Below are positions 1-6,174 of a stretch of DNA of 29,035 nucleotides, piece after piece. The position numbers were made by a program, and so were the translations under genes. How positions within the stretch are numbered: position 1 is the stretch's first letter; each line of letters begins with the position of its first letter. The DNA comes from a virus: IMG/VR virus record IMGVR_UViG_3300022188_000042, positions 1 through 29,035 of that record; one strand, written 5' to 3'. The notes beneath the pieces were generated by a model. That model was not told the origin of the DNA and made no database searches. It saw only the letters and a program-made list of their open reading frames with translations.

Positions 1-256
1 TGCTGAAGCGCCAGAACCTGAGCCAGAGCCAGAAGTTGAGTGGGATATAGAAAAAATAAGAGAAGTTGTGACAGACGATTTAAAAAATCTGGTTAAAAAA
101 TATAAAATTAAAACTCCTGACTTAATAGAACTTTTTGAAGAATTTGAAGGAGACCAACAAAAAATAATTGAGCATGTAGAAAGTTTAATGAAAAAAGAAA
201 AAAAGAAAAACGGCAACGGTAAAAACTTTGAAAGTCTAATAAAAGAGGAGGCATAA
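1..256 (+). CDS. C-terminal part of an unidentified early protein with Pro-Glu linker (5' truncated)
   Basis: The reading frame is open from the left edge (codons start at base 2), so this is the end of a gene that begins outside the window. An internal GTG at 68 is not needed as a start. What is visible is an acidic Pro-Glu alternating linker (roughly ten residues), then a charged, probably helical tail of about 65 residues ending in a Lys-rich segment. It stops one base before the ATG of the exonuclease gene, and its last codons carry that gene's ribosome binding site (GAGGAGG), so the two are probably co-translated. A recombinase or annealing protein often precedes this kind of phage exonuclease, but the diagnostic part is missing and I assign no function. 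The same Pro-Glu linker style recurs in the 1778-residue polyvalent protein. Confidence 0.75.
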   Translation, partial: AEAPEPEPEPEVEWDIEKIREVVTDDLKNLVKKYKIKTPDLIELFEEFEGDQQKIIEHVESLMKKEKKKNGNGKNFESLIKEEA

Positions 257-257
257 G

Positions 258-1079
258 ATGATAAGTTTTTCCAGAATTAAAGCATTTAAAGATTGTCCTA
301 AAAAGTATTTTTACAGATATGTTGAAGGGCGCAAGGGAGCGCCCGTGAAGGCTTTAACGGAGGGTAAGGCTCTTCATAAAGAAATAGAAAAGGGCAACAT
401 TCCAGAATTTTTTAAACCTGCTTTCCAAAAGAATTTTATCAATCCTGTCTTTGAGGAAACTTTTGAAGAGGATTTTTTGACCTTTAATCTTAAAGGCGTA
501 ATTGATTGTTACAGCATCAACAATTCTATTAGTTGCGCCATAGCAGACTGGAAAATGTATCAGTTACCAGAGAGTGATGAGCAGTTAAAAATATACGCCC
601 TCCTTCTAAGCAAAAGATATCCTGACCTGGAGTTTTTCACCGCCTACTTTGTAAGTATCAAGGGCGGTTTTTACAAGCGCTTCACTTATGGTAAAGATGA
701 TATAAAAGAATTTGAATCTGAGTTAATAGCTACCGCTGAGGAAATCATTAGCGCTGAAGATTTTCCCGTTACCCCTGGAAGTCACTGCTCTTACTGCCCA
801 TATATAGAAGATTGTTACAAAGAAAATCAGTTACCAAATAAGATAAAAAACATAACCATAACAAATATAAAAGAAGCTCAAAAAATTGCAGGCAAGGTTT
901 TAATTGCTGAAAGTTTTATTAAACAAGTTAAAGAGGAGTTAAAGAACTACCTACTGGAAAATGGTCTTGATGAGTTAATAATAGACGACAGCAATAGATT
1001 GTATTTAAGCCCTTCAATCACTATGCGCTTTGGCAAGGTCAAAAAAACTAAAAAGGGAGGCAAAGATGAAAAGAAATGA
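258..1079 (+). CDS. RecB/Cas4-like PD-(D/E)XK exonuclease with probable Fe-S cluster
   Basis: 273 residues, the usual size for phage Cas4/AddB-type nucleases. These degrade DNA ends to expose single strands for recombination. Visible motifs in order: C13, H40 in a GKALH segment, D83 in GVID, D97-W-K99, then Q109-L-K-I-Y113, which together form the RecB-family nuclease core (H, D, DxK, QxxxY). A C-terminal C177-x2-C180-x5-C186 cluster with C13 gives the four cysteines expected for a 4Fe-4S site. After residue 190 there is a helical, Lys-rich extension to 273 without a recognised domain. The start has GAGGAGG five bases upstream. The gene is one base after the previous gene and overlaps the next by 14 bases. 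The family call is firm; the exact polarity (5'-3' or 3'-5') cannot be read from sequence. Confidence 0.88.
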   Translation: MISFSRIKAFKDCPKKYFYRYVEGRKGAPVKALTEGKALHKEIEKGNIPEFFKPAFQKNFINPVFEETFEEDFLTFNLKGVIDCYSINNSISCAIADWKMYQLPESDEQLKIYALLLSKRYPDLEFFTAYFVSIKGGFYKRFTYGKDDIKEFESELIATAEEIISAEDFPVTPGSHCSYCPYIEDCYKENQLPNKIKNITITNIKEAQKIAGKVLIAESFIKQVKEELKNYLLENGLDELIIDDSNRLYLSPSITMRFGKVKKTKKGGKDEKK

Positions 1080-1272
1080 TTTGTGCCCTAATTGTTTTAA
1101 TCTTATAACCTTTGAAGAGCCAGCAGATTTTTTTGAATGTGAAGAGGGAGACGCTATAGAGGGCATAATTTGCCCTCATTGTAAAACCAAACTTGTTATA
1201 TATTATAACATAGAACCATCTTTTTATGTCCGAGAGGCAACAAAAGAAGAGTTAGAGGAATTAGACTTCTAA
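1066..1272 (+). CDS. small zinc-ribbon protein
   Basis: 68 residues from the ATG at 1066, chosen because GGGAGG lies seven bases upstream. The in-frame ATG at 1030 lacks a site and would overlap the exonuclease by 50 bases. Two CPxC knuckles (CPNC near residue 7 and CPHC near residue 37) are spaced as in a zinc ribbon, followed by an acidic C-terminus rich in Glu. It overlaps the end of the exonuclease gene, so expression is coupled. Small zinc ribbons in phage early operons may bind host RNA polymerase, DNA or nothing known; no function can be assigned. Confidence 0.8.
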   Translation: MKRNDLCPNCFNLITFEEPADFFECEEGDAIEGIICPHCKTKLVIYYNIEPSFYVREATKEELEELDF

Positions 1273-1287
1273 AAAAGGGAGGTAAGA

Positions 1288-1674
1288 ATGCTTAAAGAAA
1301 AAATTAAATCAGTCTTGATAAAAATAAACGCTTTAAGCCATGAGGCAAATGAAGAGCAATTTAAAACCCTAAAGGCAATTAGCGCTGAATTAAAAGATTG
1401 TTACGAGATAGCTAAGGAGTGTGAGGAAAATGTTCTAATTGCGCCTAGAAAAAAAGAACCGTTGTATGCCATTTATCCGAACCCGATGTGTGAGAAATGT
1501 GGCAAATTAATACTAGGCAATTTAATAATTGATAAAACTCTTTATGTTTGTTGCCGAGAGTCTAATTGTAAGCATTTAGTTGAAGAGCATCCAACTGAAT
1601 ACGTGACTTCCTCTGGCGATCCGATAATATTAAGATTTTTAATAGGTGGTACTCCCAATGATATAATTGAATAG
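1288..1674 (+). CDS. Cys-rich small protein, possible zinc binding
   Basis: 128 residues, not recognised. The first 50 residues look helical and charged. A CEKC pair near residue 68 and a Cys-Cys-x4-Cys group near residue 88 could together bind one zinc ion, in a beta-rich C-terminal half. The start has GGGAGG seven bases upstream and lies 15 bases after the zinc-ribbon gene, so it belongs to the same operon. A 64-base gap with a palindrome follows before the AlpA-like gene. Confidence 0.75.
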   Translation: MLKEKIKSVLIKINALSHEANEEQFKTLKAISAELKDCYEIAKECEENVLIAPRKKEPLYAIYPNPMCEKCGKLILGNLIIDKTLYVCCRESNCKHLVEEHPTEYVTSSGDPIILRFLIGGTPNDIIE

Positions 1675-1688
1675 ACGTTCCCAAAAGG

Positions 1689-1703
1689 ACAAAATAGTTT
1701 TGT
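1689..1703. promoter_or_regulatory. 15-base palindrome upstream of the AlpA-like gene, candidate operator
   Basis: A perfect inverted repeat of six bases per arm (ACAAAA / TTTTGT) around a TAG centre sits in the 64-base gap just before the AlpA-like regulator, 35 bases upstream of its ATG. Such a symmetric site next to a DNA-binding regulator could be its own operator. Its A/T-rich arms mean it could also arise by chance. No clear -35/-10 pair was seen around it. Confidence 0.3.
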
Positions 1704-1738
1704 AATGAACAAAAAAAAATCAATTCCAGGAGGAGATC

Positions 1739-1930
1739 ATGGAAGAAAGATTTTTGAAATTAAGAGAGGTTTTATCAATTATACCAATCAGCCGTTCAAC
1801 CTGGTATTTAGGCATACGAAAAGGCATATATCCTAAACCAGTTAAGATTGGGAAGCGTGCAAGTGCATGGAGACTATCTGATATTCAGAAGCTGGTGGAA
1901 AGGTTGAGCAAGGAACAGAATGGATTTTAA
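1739..1930 (+). CDS. AlpA/excisionase-type MerR-like DNA-binding regulator
   Basis: 63 residues, typical for the AlpA family. The sequence follows the family pattern: a leading F-L-K-L-R-E-V segment, a helix-turn-helix with S-R-S-T-W-Y (residues 18-23), a wing with K-P-V-K-I-G-K-R, then A-W-R and a final helix beginning S-D-I. Members bind DNA as transcription regulators or as directionality factors for integrases. No integrase is in this window, so a regulatory role is as likely as excision. AGGAGGAG lies just upstream of the ATG. It overlaps the next gene by 11 bases. Confidence 0.85.
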   Translation: MEERFLKLREVLSIIPISRSTWYLGIRKGIYPKPVKIGKRASAWRLSDIQKLVERLSKEQNGF

Positions 1931-2102
1931 GATTGAGAAAGTGCCACAAGCCTTTTGCGAGAGGTTTTGTTCCGCATGGATAAAAGTAAAAAAGACATGC
2001 GGGCGCCTTTACAATCCATACGCAAAAGGCTTGTGCATGTGGAGTAAGGATGAGATAAGAAAAGGCTTGAGAGAATTAAAAAAAAGAGGAGGTAAAAGAT
2101 GA
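1920..2102 (+). CDS. small basic Cys-containing protein, unknown
   Basis: 60 residues, not recognised. Four cysteines (about positions 13, 17, 27 and 39), two of them in a CERFC motif, and a Lys/Arg-rich C-terminus could form a small metal site and bind nucleic acid, but this is only inference. The ATG overlaps the end of the AlpA-like gene by 11 bases, with AAGGA upstream. Its TGA overlaps the ATG of the next gene (ATGA), so all three are translationally coupled. Confidence 0.7.
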   Translation: MDFKIEKVPQAFCERFCSAWIKVKKTCGRLYNPYAKGLCMWSKDEIRKGLRELKKRGGKR

Positions 2103-2740
2103 GCGATTTTGAATTTAAAAGTAGGCGCTATAAAATAATTTTACTAGAGAAACTTTTGGGCAGTTTGCCTAAAAATAAAGAGTTATTTAGAAAATATGTT
2201 CAAGAGAAATATTATGGTAATAGCGAGGATTTGACAGATGAGGACCCAGAACAGTTAGATGAACAGGAGATGCAGCAACAAATTGAACAGAAGATGACTC
2301 CAGATGGGGATAATGAGACTGGATTTTACACAGACATTGATGGAGTCTATCTGAAAGCATATCAGATTAAAGGCTTTTTGAAAGAGGCAGGTAACATCCT
2401 AAAAGAGTCTTTAAAAATTAAAAACCTTAGAAGTAAGATAGATAATTATGTTTTTGTAGAACCTGACTGGATATGGTTAAAAGAGAGTCCAGATGGATGC
2501 CTCCAACGCCCGTTAAGAGCAATGACTCCGCAGGGTCCGAGAGTCTCACTCGTCTCCTCTGACTACATTGAACCAATGTCTTTTGAAATTAAGATAACTT
2601 TATTACCACATAAGAAACTTAATTTTAAAGTAATTGAGGCGCTTCTGGATTATGGGAAATTCAAAGGACTAGGGCAATGGCGCAATGCTGGCTATGGGCG
2701 CTTTAAATGGGAGCGTGTAAAGGAAAAGAAGAGTAAATAG
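2099..2740 (+). CDS. unnamed phage protein with RAMP-like glycine-rich C-terminal loop
   Basis: 213 residues. Residues 45-70 are an acidic, Gln-rich linker. The C-terminal two thirds has a lysine-rich helix (about 88-112), an R137-x2-R140 stretch leading to Q-G-P-R148, a beta-rich part, and a glycine-rich loop at 190-201 of the form G-L-G-x-W-R-N-x-G-x-G-R. That loop strongly resembles the G-rich loop of RAMP-fold (Cas5/Cas6/Cas7-type) RNA-binding proteins. No function is established. GAGGAGG lies upstream and the ATG overlaps the previous stop. It is the last gene before the degenerate-repeat block. The resemblance could be convergent. Confidence 0.75.
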   Translation: MSDFEFKSRRYKIILLEKLLGSLPKNKELFRKYVQEKYYGNSEDLTDEDPEQLDEQEMQQQIEQKMTPDGDNETGFYTDIDGVYLKAYQIKGFLKEAGNILKESLKIKNLRSKIDNYVFVEPDWIWLKESPDGCLQRPLRAMTPQGPRVSLVSSDYIEPMSFEIKITLLPHKKLNFKVIEALLDYGKFKGLGQWRNAGYGRFKWERVKEKKSK

Positions 2741-3262
2741 AGCAACGGCTTAGTAAAGATTTGCATAGGCTGGAGACTCCGCAAAGGCAATGAATGGTAA
2801 AGCTTATGCAATGCGATGGTGAGGCAAAGCAGTAGTAAAGCAAAGGCAAAGTTTTGTGTCCTAATGCATGGCAATGGTAGGGCGGGACAGAGAAAGGCAA
2901 GGGCGGAGGACTGCTGGGCAACGACGATGAATTGCACAGTAAAGGCAAAGATTTGTAGAGTAGTGCTGCGCTATGGTAAGGTTTTGTGTCGTAAGGTATA
3001 GCGCTGGCAGGGTGAAGGCGGAGTAGGGCATGGAGGGTAATGCCTTGCATGGACAAGGCAAAGGGTTTGGTAAGGCATGGTAATGTAAGGTGATGGTAAA
3101 GCAAGGCGAGTTGTGGCAAGGCAGAGGTATAGAAAGGCAGAGTGAGGTGAGGGTATAGGTAAAGCAAGGAAAGGCAAAGCAGCACAGCATAAGGCAAAGG
3201 TAGCGTTGCAAAGGCAACGTATAGTATGGATTAGCAACGTTTAGCTTAAAGGAGTTTTTAAA
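2741..3262 (+). repeat. 522-base gene-free block of degenerate AAAGGC / GGTAA words
   Basis: No credible gene lies here. The + strand is purine-rich and built from short variable words of about 5-6 bases such as AAAGGC, GCAAAG, GGTAAG, GCAATGG and ATGGTAA, with about eight AGGCAA cores. C usually follows G and runs of C are rare, while stop codons break all + frames. The minus strand stays open for long distances only because of this bias, giving Leu/Pro/Cys/His-rich translations typical of spurious frames. A ten-base copy (GTTTTGTGTC) recurs exactly at 2851 and 2981. The block ends right at the ribosome binding site of the next gene. Confidence 0.75.
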
Positions 3263-3460
3263 ATGCAAAAATTAAAAAAAATAGTAAACAAAATCAAAGA
3301 ACATGAGCAAGCAATTAGTGAGTTAAGGGTAGAATATTATAAATATGTAAGACCTTGCAATAATACAGATTGTCCTTTTCACACAACTTTTTGGGATGAC
3401 CACTGCTCTTGGACAGATTTTGTAACTGATTGTCCAAACTATAAACCTAAGAAGGAGTAA
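3263..3460 (+). CDS. small Cys/His-containing protein, unknown
   Basis: 65 residues, not recognised. The first half is a charged helix that could coil. The second half holds cysteines in a C-x4-C-x2-H arrangement (about residues 32, 37 and 40), an H-C-x-W unit near 47-50 and a further Cys near 57, compatible with a small metal-binding fold. The ATG has AAAGGAG eight bases upstream, at the exact end of the degenerate-repeat block. The following gene starts one base after its stop. Confidence 0.72.
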   Translation: MQKLKKIVNKIKEHEQAISELRVEYYKYVRPCNNTDCPFHTTFWDDHCSWTDFVTDCPNYKPKKE

Positions 3461-3461
3461 A

Positions 3462-3740
3462 ATGTTTTTATTAAAAGGCACAAAAATAATTAAATACAAG
3501 TTTAAAAAGGCAACGATGGTTATAGAAGAAAATGGCGATTGTTTTATAGTCTATGAAACAGAAGATGGCATCAAAAGAACATTAGTTCTGAGTCGTATAA
3601 AAAAAGTATTTGTCTTTGATTCCAGTACTTTTAATTTACTGGAATTCGTTGAGAACTTTCCAGGCACTATTTACCTTTACGATGTAAACAAAATTGAATT
3701 CAACCCGTATAGTAAGGCAGCTATTTTTACATTGCTATAG
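3462..3740 (+). CDS. beta-rich small protein, unknown
   Basis: 92 residues, not recognised. The sequence alternates hydrophobic and charged residues in short strands, suggesting a small beta-barrel or beta-sandwich with no signal peptide or membrane segment. It begins one base after the previous stop, with AAGGAG overlapping that gene's end. It is the last clear rightward gene before the convergent terminator. Confidence 0.7.
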   Translation: MFLLKGTKIIKYKFKKATMVIEENGDCFIVYETEDGIKRTLVLSRIKKVFVFDSSTFNLLEFVENFPGTIYLYDVNKIEFNPYSKAAIFTLL

Positions 3741-3765
3741 CATAGTGCCGTATAGCTCTGCGGTG

Positions 3766-3812
3766 TCTTGCAAAGGCAAAGAAAGGTAAGGTAAAGCAGC
3801 GTTGTTAAGGTA
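3766..3812 (+). repeat. short second copy of the AAAGGC/GGTAA degenerate-word sequence
   Basis: The gap after the beta-rich protein contains the same vocabulary as the long block at 2741-3262 (GCAAAGGCAAAG, GGTAAGGTAAAGC). It runs straight into a strong TAAGGAGG ribosome binding site and an ATG at 3825. Both blocks therefore sit directly upstream of a ribosome binding site. Confidence 0.55.
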
Positions 3813-3821
3813 AGGAGGTTT

Positions 3822-3890
3822 AAGATGGCTAAAAGGGTAAAGGCGATTGCCTTGCCCTCTTTATTTTTTCTTTTTCTTTTTAGCCATCTT
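3822..3890. repeat. 13-base inverted repeat flanking the convergent terminator
   Basis: The arms AAGATGGCTAAAA (3822-3834) and its exact complement (3878-3890) enclose the terminator stem. The left arm contains an ATG (3825) with an excellent TAAGGAGG upstream. The right arm is the MAKK-coding part near the end of the leftward basic gene. The ATGGCTAAAA block occurs a third time as that gene's own start (4052-4061, minus strand). Confidence 0.6.
3835..3880 (+). terminator. Rho-independent terminator between convergent operons
   Basis: The stem GGGTAAAGGC (3835-3844) pairs with GCCTTGCCC (3849-3857), with one bulged A and one G-U pair across a GATT loop. It is followed by a long T-rich run to 3880. 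This is a good terminator for the rightward early operon. On the minus strand the stem is followed only by TTTTAG, so it would be a weaker stop for the late operon. It overlaps the last codons of the leftward basic gene. Confidence 0.75.
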
Positions 3891-4061
3891 CCTGAAGGTT
3901 TCAGCGAGAACTGCTCTTTTCCTAGTCTTTGGGTTAGGACTCTTTTTACCTTTCTCAATACACGCCTTTGTTACGCCTTTAAAACCCTGACGTTTACAAT
4001 AAGCGGTAAAAGCGCCCTTCTTTAGGTCTTTAGGTATCCAATTCTTTTTCTTTTTAGCCAT
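3861..4061 (-). CDS. very basic small phage protein (Lys-rich ends)
   Basis: 66 residues, about a third Lys, with Lys runs at both ends and a middle of the form W-I-P-x-D-L-K-K-G-A-F. This is the general style of a small basic protein common in phage structural operons whose role is unknown (my recollection, not checked). Binding to DNA or to the capsid interior is plausible. The ATG immediately follows the lysozyme stop, with GGAGGAAGG overlapping the lysozyme end. Last gene of the late operon. Confidence 0.75.
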   Translation of the reverse strand: MAKKKKNWIPKDLKKGAFTAYCKRQGFKGVTKACIEKGKKSPNPKTRKRAVLAETFRKMAKKKKKK

Positions 4062-4589
4062 TTATCCTTCCTCCATAATTTTTGCTAAAGTTTTAGCACG
4101 CTCACCCACCTGTTCAGCCCACCTAGAGTCCAGCATTTCCTCAGCAGCCCTTTTATAATCTTTCTCTGCTAGCGCTTTTAGCATGTGCTTAAATTTTAAA
4201 ACTTTTGTCACTCCCATATTAAAAATCATTTCTACCAGCACACATTGGCGTCTCAGGTTAAGATGCTTCCAAGATTCTTCTGGTAACTTTTTAAGGTCAT
4301 AAAAGGCATCTTGCATATCTTTCTCTAAGAGTATCTCAGCAATGTCAGGCGTTATCCCCTTAGATTCAAGATTATGTCCGTAACCAATGGTCAGATGCCC
4401 TGTTGAGCAACGGTAGGGAAACAAGCGAATTCCTTCAAATTTTTTAAGGCGCTTTTTCAACTCCTTAACTTCTTTAGGCTCTACCTTCTCTTGTTCAGCT
4501 TGCATCGCTTGAAGGCACTTTTTTAAACAATTTACCGCCTCGCTAATATCGTTGAGCCTTTTAAAAAGATAATCAAGGTCTTTAACCAT
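4062..4589 (-). CDS. GH24 T4-type lysozyme (endolysin) with E-C-T catalytic triad
   Basis: 175 residues. Residues 1-48 are a charged, probably coiled-coil lead, without a signal peptide. The T4-lysozyme fold follows: E52, eight residues, C61, five residues, T67, then I-G-Y-G-H. This reproduces the GH24 Glu-8-Asp/Cys-5-Thr spacing. Later N-M-G (near 125) and a final S-R-W-A...E-R-A-K block match the T4 C-terminal lobe. It would cleave the MurNAc-GlcNAc bond of peptidoglycan during lysis. Cys replaces the Asp20 of T4. Its probable partner is the holin-like protein at 6175-6441. The ATG has AAAGGAG upstream. Confidence 0.92.
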   Translation of the reverse strand: MVKDLDYLFKRLNDISEAVNCLKKCLQAMQAEQEKVEPKEVKELKKRLKKFEGIRLFPYRCSTGHLTIGYGHNLESKGITPDIAEILLEKDMQDAFYDLKKLPEESWKHLNLRRQCVLVEMIFNMGVTKVLKFKHMLKALAEKDYKRAAEEMLDSRWAEQVGERAKTLAKIMEEG

Positions 4590-4600
4590 TCTTATCTCCT

Positions 4601-4774
4601 TTAAAGTTTAATGGCAATTTTATCTAAGTCATAACCAAACTCATTTAAAACACTTTCGGCGATGTTTAAAAATTCTCTGACCGTAATTTTTCCATCACTA
4701 GCAGCATTTAAAACCTCATTAAATATTCTACTAGTAATCATGATGATTTTAGCTGTATTAATTTTTTGTTCCAT
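4601..4774 (-). CDS. 57-residue unknown protein in the lysis region
   Basis: An ATG at 4774 has AAAGGAG seven bases upstream and opens a 57-codon frame ending with TAA at 4601, eleven bases before the lysozyme ATG. It is mostly helical, with an A-S-D-G-K-I-T turn around residue 28 leading into a second amphipathic helix. There is no clear membrane segment. The position between tail-region genes and lysozyme suggests a lysis accessory, but that is only context. Confidence 0.7.
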   Translation of the reverse strand: MEQKINTAKIIMITSRIFNEVLNAASDGKITVREFLNIAESVLNEFGYDLDKIAIKL

Positions 4775-4824
4775 GTTATTCTCCTTTGTTTAAAAGTTTT
4801 TTTTCTATAGATTTTTCATATTTG

Positions 4825-5340
4825 TTAACATGTTGTCACCTGTCTATAAGGTAAGTTATCTTTATAAACAACAATATTGGTTTTTATAATGTCTGCAAAT
4901 GCCAGCATCCCAATCAACATCTCTGTAACTTTATCGCTTGACTTACCATTATCTAACTGCCCTTTTACCCATATTTTACAATTATCAAAACTGTTTGGTT
5001 GAAGAGTAAATTCGGCTACAGCATCAATAAACAAGTCAATCCACCAGTTAGCTCTTTCAGTTGAAAATCCCTTTGAAGTGAGAAAAGAAACAACATCGTC
5101 ACGTGTAGCATCAGCTTGAGCAAAGGTGTCTATAGCAGACTTTATTAATTCATAGCTTATTCGTTGGTGATTGGTAGGAACTTCTGCATACTGTCTTTCC
5201 ACCACTCCGATAGAAGGTGAATAGTCATAAAGTTTGTAGCCGTCAGTTAAGATGGTGTGTTCAGCGTTTAGCCAGTAAAGCCGCTTGCCTTCAGATGAAA
5301 AGTGCGGAGATTGTTCTAAACTTGTTATATCATATATCAT
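4825..5340 (-). CDS. unknown virion-associated protein
   Basis: 171 residues from the ATG at 5340, which has GGAGG nine bases upstream and overlaps the preceding stop as ATGA. An upstream in-frame ATG (5469) lies deep in the preceding gene and is unlikely. The N-terminal third has a short beta-rich, Tyr-rich part; the middle and C-terminus are mainly helical. No domain recognised. Its place after the ejection proteins and before lysis genes suggests a minor virion or tail protein. Confidence 0.72.
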   Translation of the reverse strand: MIYDITSLEQSPHFSSEGKRLYWLNAEHTILTDGYKLYDYSPSIGVVERQYAEVPTNHQRISYELIKSAIDTFAQADATRDDVVSFLTSKGFSTERANWWIDLFIDAVAEFTLQPNSFDNCKIWVKGQLDNGKSSDKVTEMLIGMLAFADIIKTNIVVYKDNLPYRQVTTC

Positions 5341-5837
5341 ATTTTCACCTCCAAAATCCTTATTCTGTGAAAACGACCACGATAAGTTCCTTGATTGTTT
5401 ACATAATAATAAACTATTAAGTATTTTCCATAAGCAATGCCTAGAGACAAATTCGTTCCCATCATGCAATCATAGTGAGTAGAATTAGCTTGCAACCATA
5501 AATAAGGACCCGTAACCCACATCTTACCACTCGTGGAAACAAAACCTGAAACTTGCTTTAAGGCATTATTATCACTATCTACCTTATGACCAACGCCTGC
5601 TACTATAACAGGAATGAAATAACTATCCGTTGGTTTTTCAACAACAAGCCTACCTAAATATCCAGCTCCTGTTAAGGTCTTTTCAAATTCCAAATAATTA
5701 TCCAAATCTCTTGATATAATACTGTCAGGAAAGGTCCCTGCTGTTATTGTATCTGGAATATAGTAAGACCACTCAAAAGTGCATTCTTTTGTTACGTCTA
5801 TTATTTGTGCTCCTCTTATAGCAGAAAAAGTCATCAT
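5337..5837 (-). CDS. unknown beta-rich protein, possible minor virion component
   Basis: 166 residues, rich in Tyr, Gly, Val and Thr, with predicted strands throughout, compatible with a jelly-roll or surface-exposed virion protein. No family recognised. The stop overlaps the next start (ATGA), and a 102-residue beta-rich gene precedes it by 11 bases. A receptor- or host-surface-binding role is possible but not shown. Confidence 0.7.
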   Translation of the reverse strand: MMTFSAIRGAQIIDVTKECTFEWSYYIPDTITAGTFPDSIISRDLDNYLEFEKTLTGAGYLGRLVVEKPTDSYFIPVIVAGVGHKVDSDNNALKQVSGFVSTSGKMWVTGPYLWLQANSTHYDCMMGTNLSLGIAYGKYLIVYYYVNNQGTYRGRFHRIRILEVKI

Positions 5838-5848
5838 ATTAACCCCCT

Positions 5849-6157
5849 TTATCTTAAGATTAAAATCTCAAAAACAGTATCGCTTTCGGTTTGGACATAA
5901 AATAGCGTTGTCCCACCATCACAAGCTATGTTTAAAGATAGCTCTGAGTTAACAGTAATATAATCTCCATCAGCCTCGTGGGATAACTTATAATTCAAAT
6001 TGTCTCTGTTTTTTATTAAAATGTTTTTACAGTCCACATCGTTTGGTAAAGTTATTGCTGTCCACGTGTTGGCTGTAACTGAGACATTAAAAATAAAAAT
6101 CCTTGACCCAGCCTGGATAGTTTCTCTATGAGCATCTTTTGGTAATGCAGTTATCAT
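5849..6157 (-). CDS. small beta-rich protein, possible decoration or minor virion protein
   Basis: 102 residues with alternating short strands and an ADGDYIT-type turn near residue 62, in the style of small phage virion proteins. No signal peptide or transmembrane segment. A G-rich ribosome binding site (GGGGGG) precedes ATG 6157. It follows the holin-like gene. Function unassigned. Confidence 0.7.
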   Translation of the reverse strand: MITALPKDAHRETIQAGSRIFIFNVSVTANTWTAITLPNDVDCKNILIKNRDNLNYKLSHEADGDYITVNSELSLNIACDGGTTLFYVQTESDTVFEILILR

Positions 6158-6174
6158 TATTATCCCCCCTTTTC

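Noticed and set aside
1739-1930. Proof of a lysogenic phage from the AlpA-like gene
   Set aside because: No integrase, repressor or attachment site was seen; AlpA-like proteins also act as plain regulators.
258-2740. Possible mini CRISPR-Cas locus (Cas4-like nuclease plus RAMP-like protein)
   Set aside because: No repeat-spacer array, Cas1, Cas2 or effector is present, and Cas4-like exonucleases are common in phage recombination modules.
2692-3268. Several long minus-strand frames rich in Leu, Pro, Cys and His
   Set aside because: They arise from the purine-biased degenerate words on the plus strand; overlapping frames all show the same composition, lack ribosome binding sites and have no domain.
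3825-4025. Rightward frame with a good ribosome binding site
   Set aside because: After a few codons it runs through the terminator and antisense to the Lys-rich gene, so it is not a credible full protein; kept only as a junction finding.
5341-5469. N-terminal extension of the unknown protein at 4825-5340 to an upstream ATG
   Set aside because: The ATG at 5340 has a strong GGAGG and an ATGA overlap, while the extension lies inside the preceding gene without a site.
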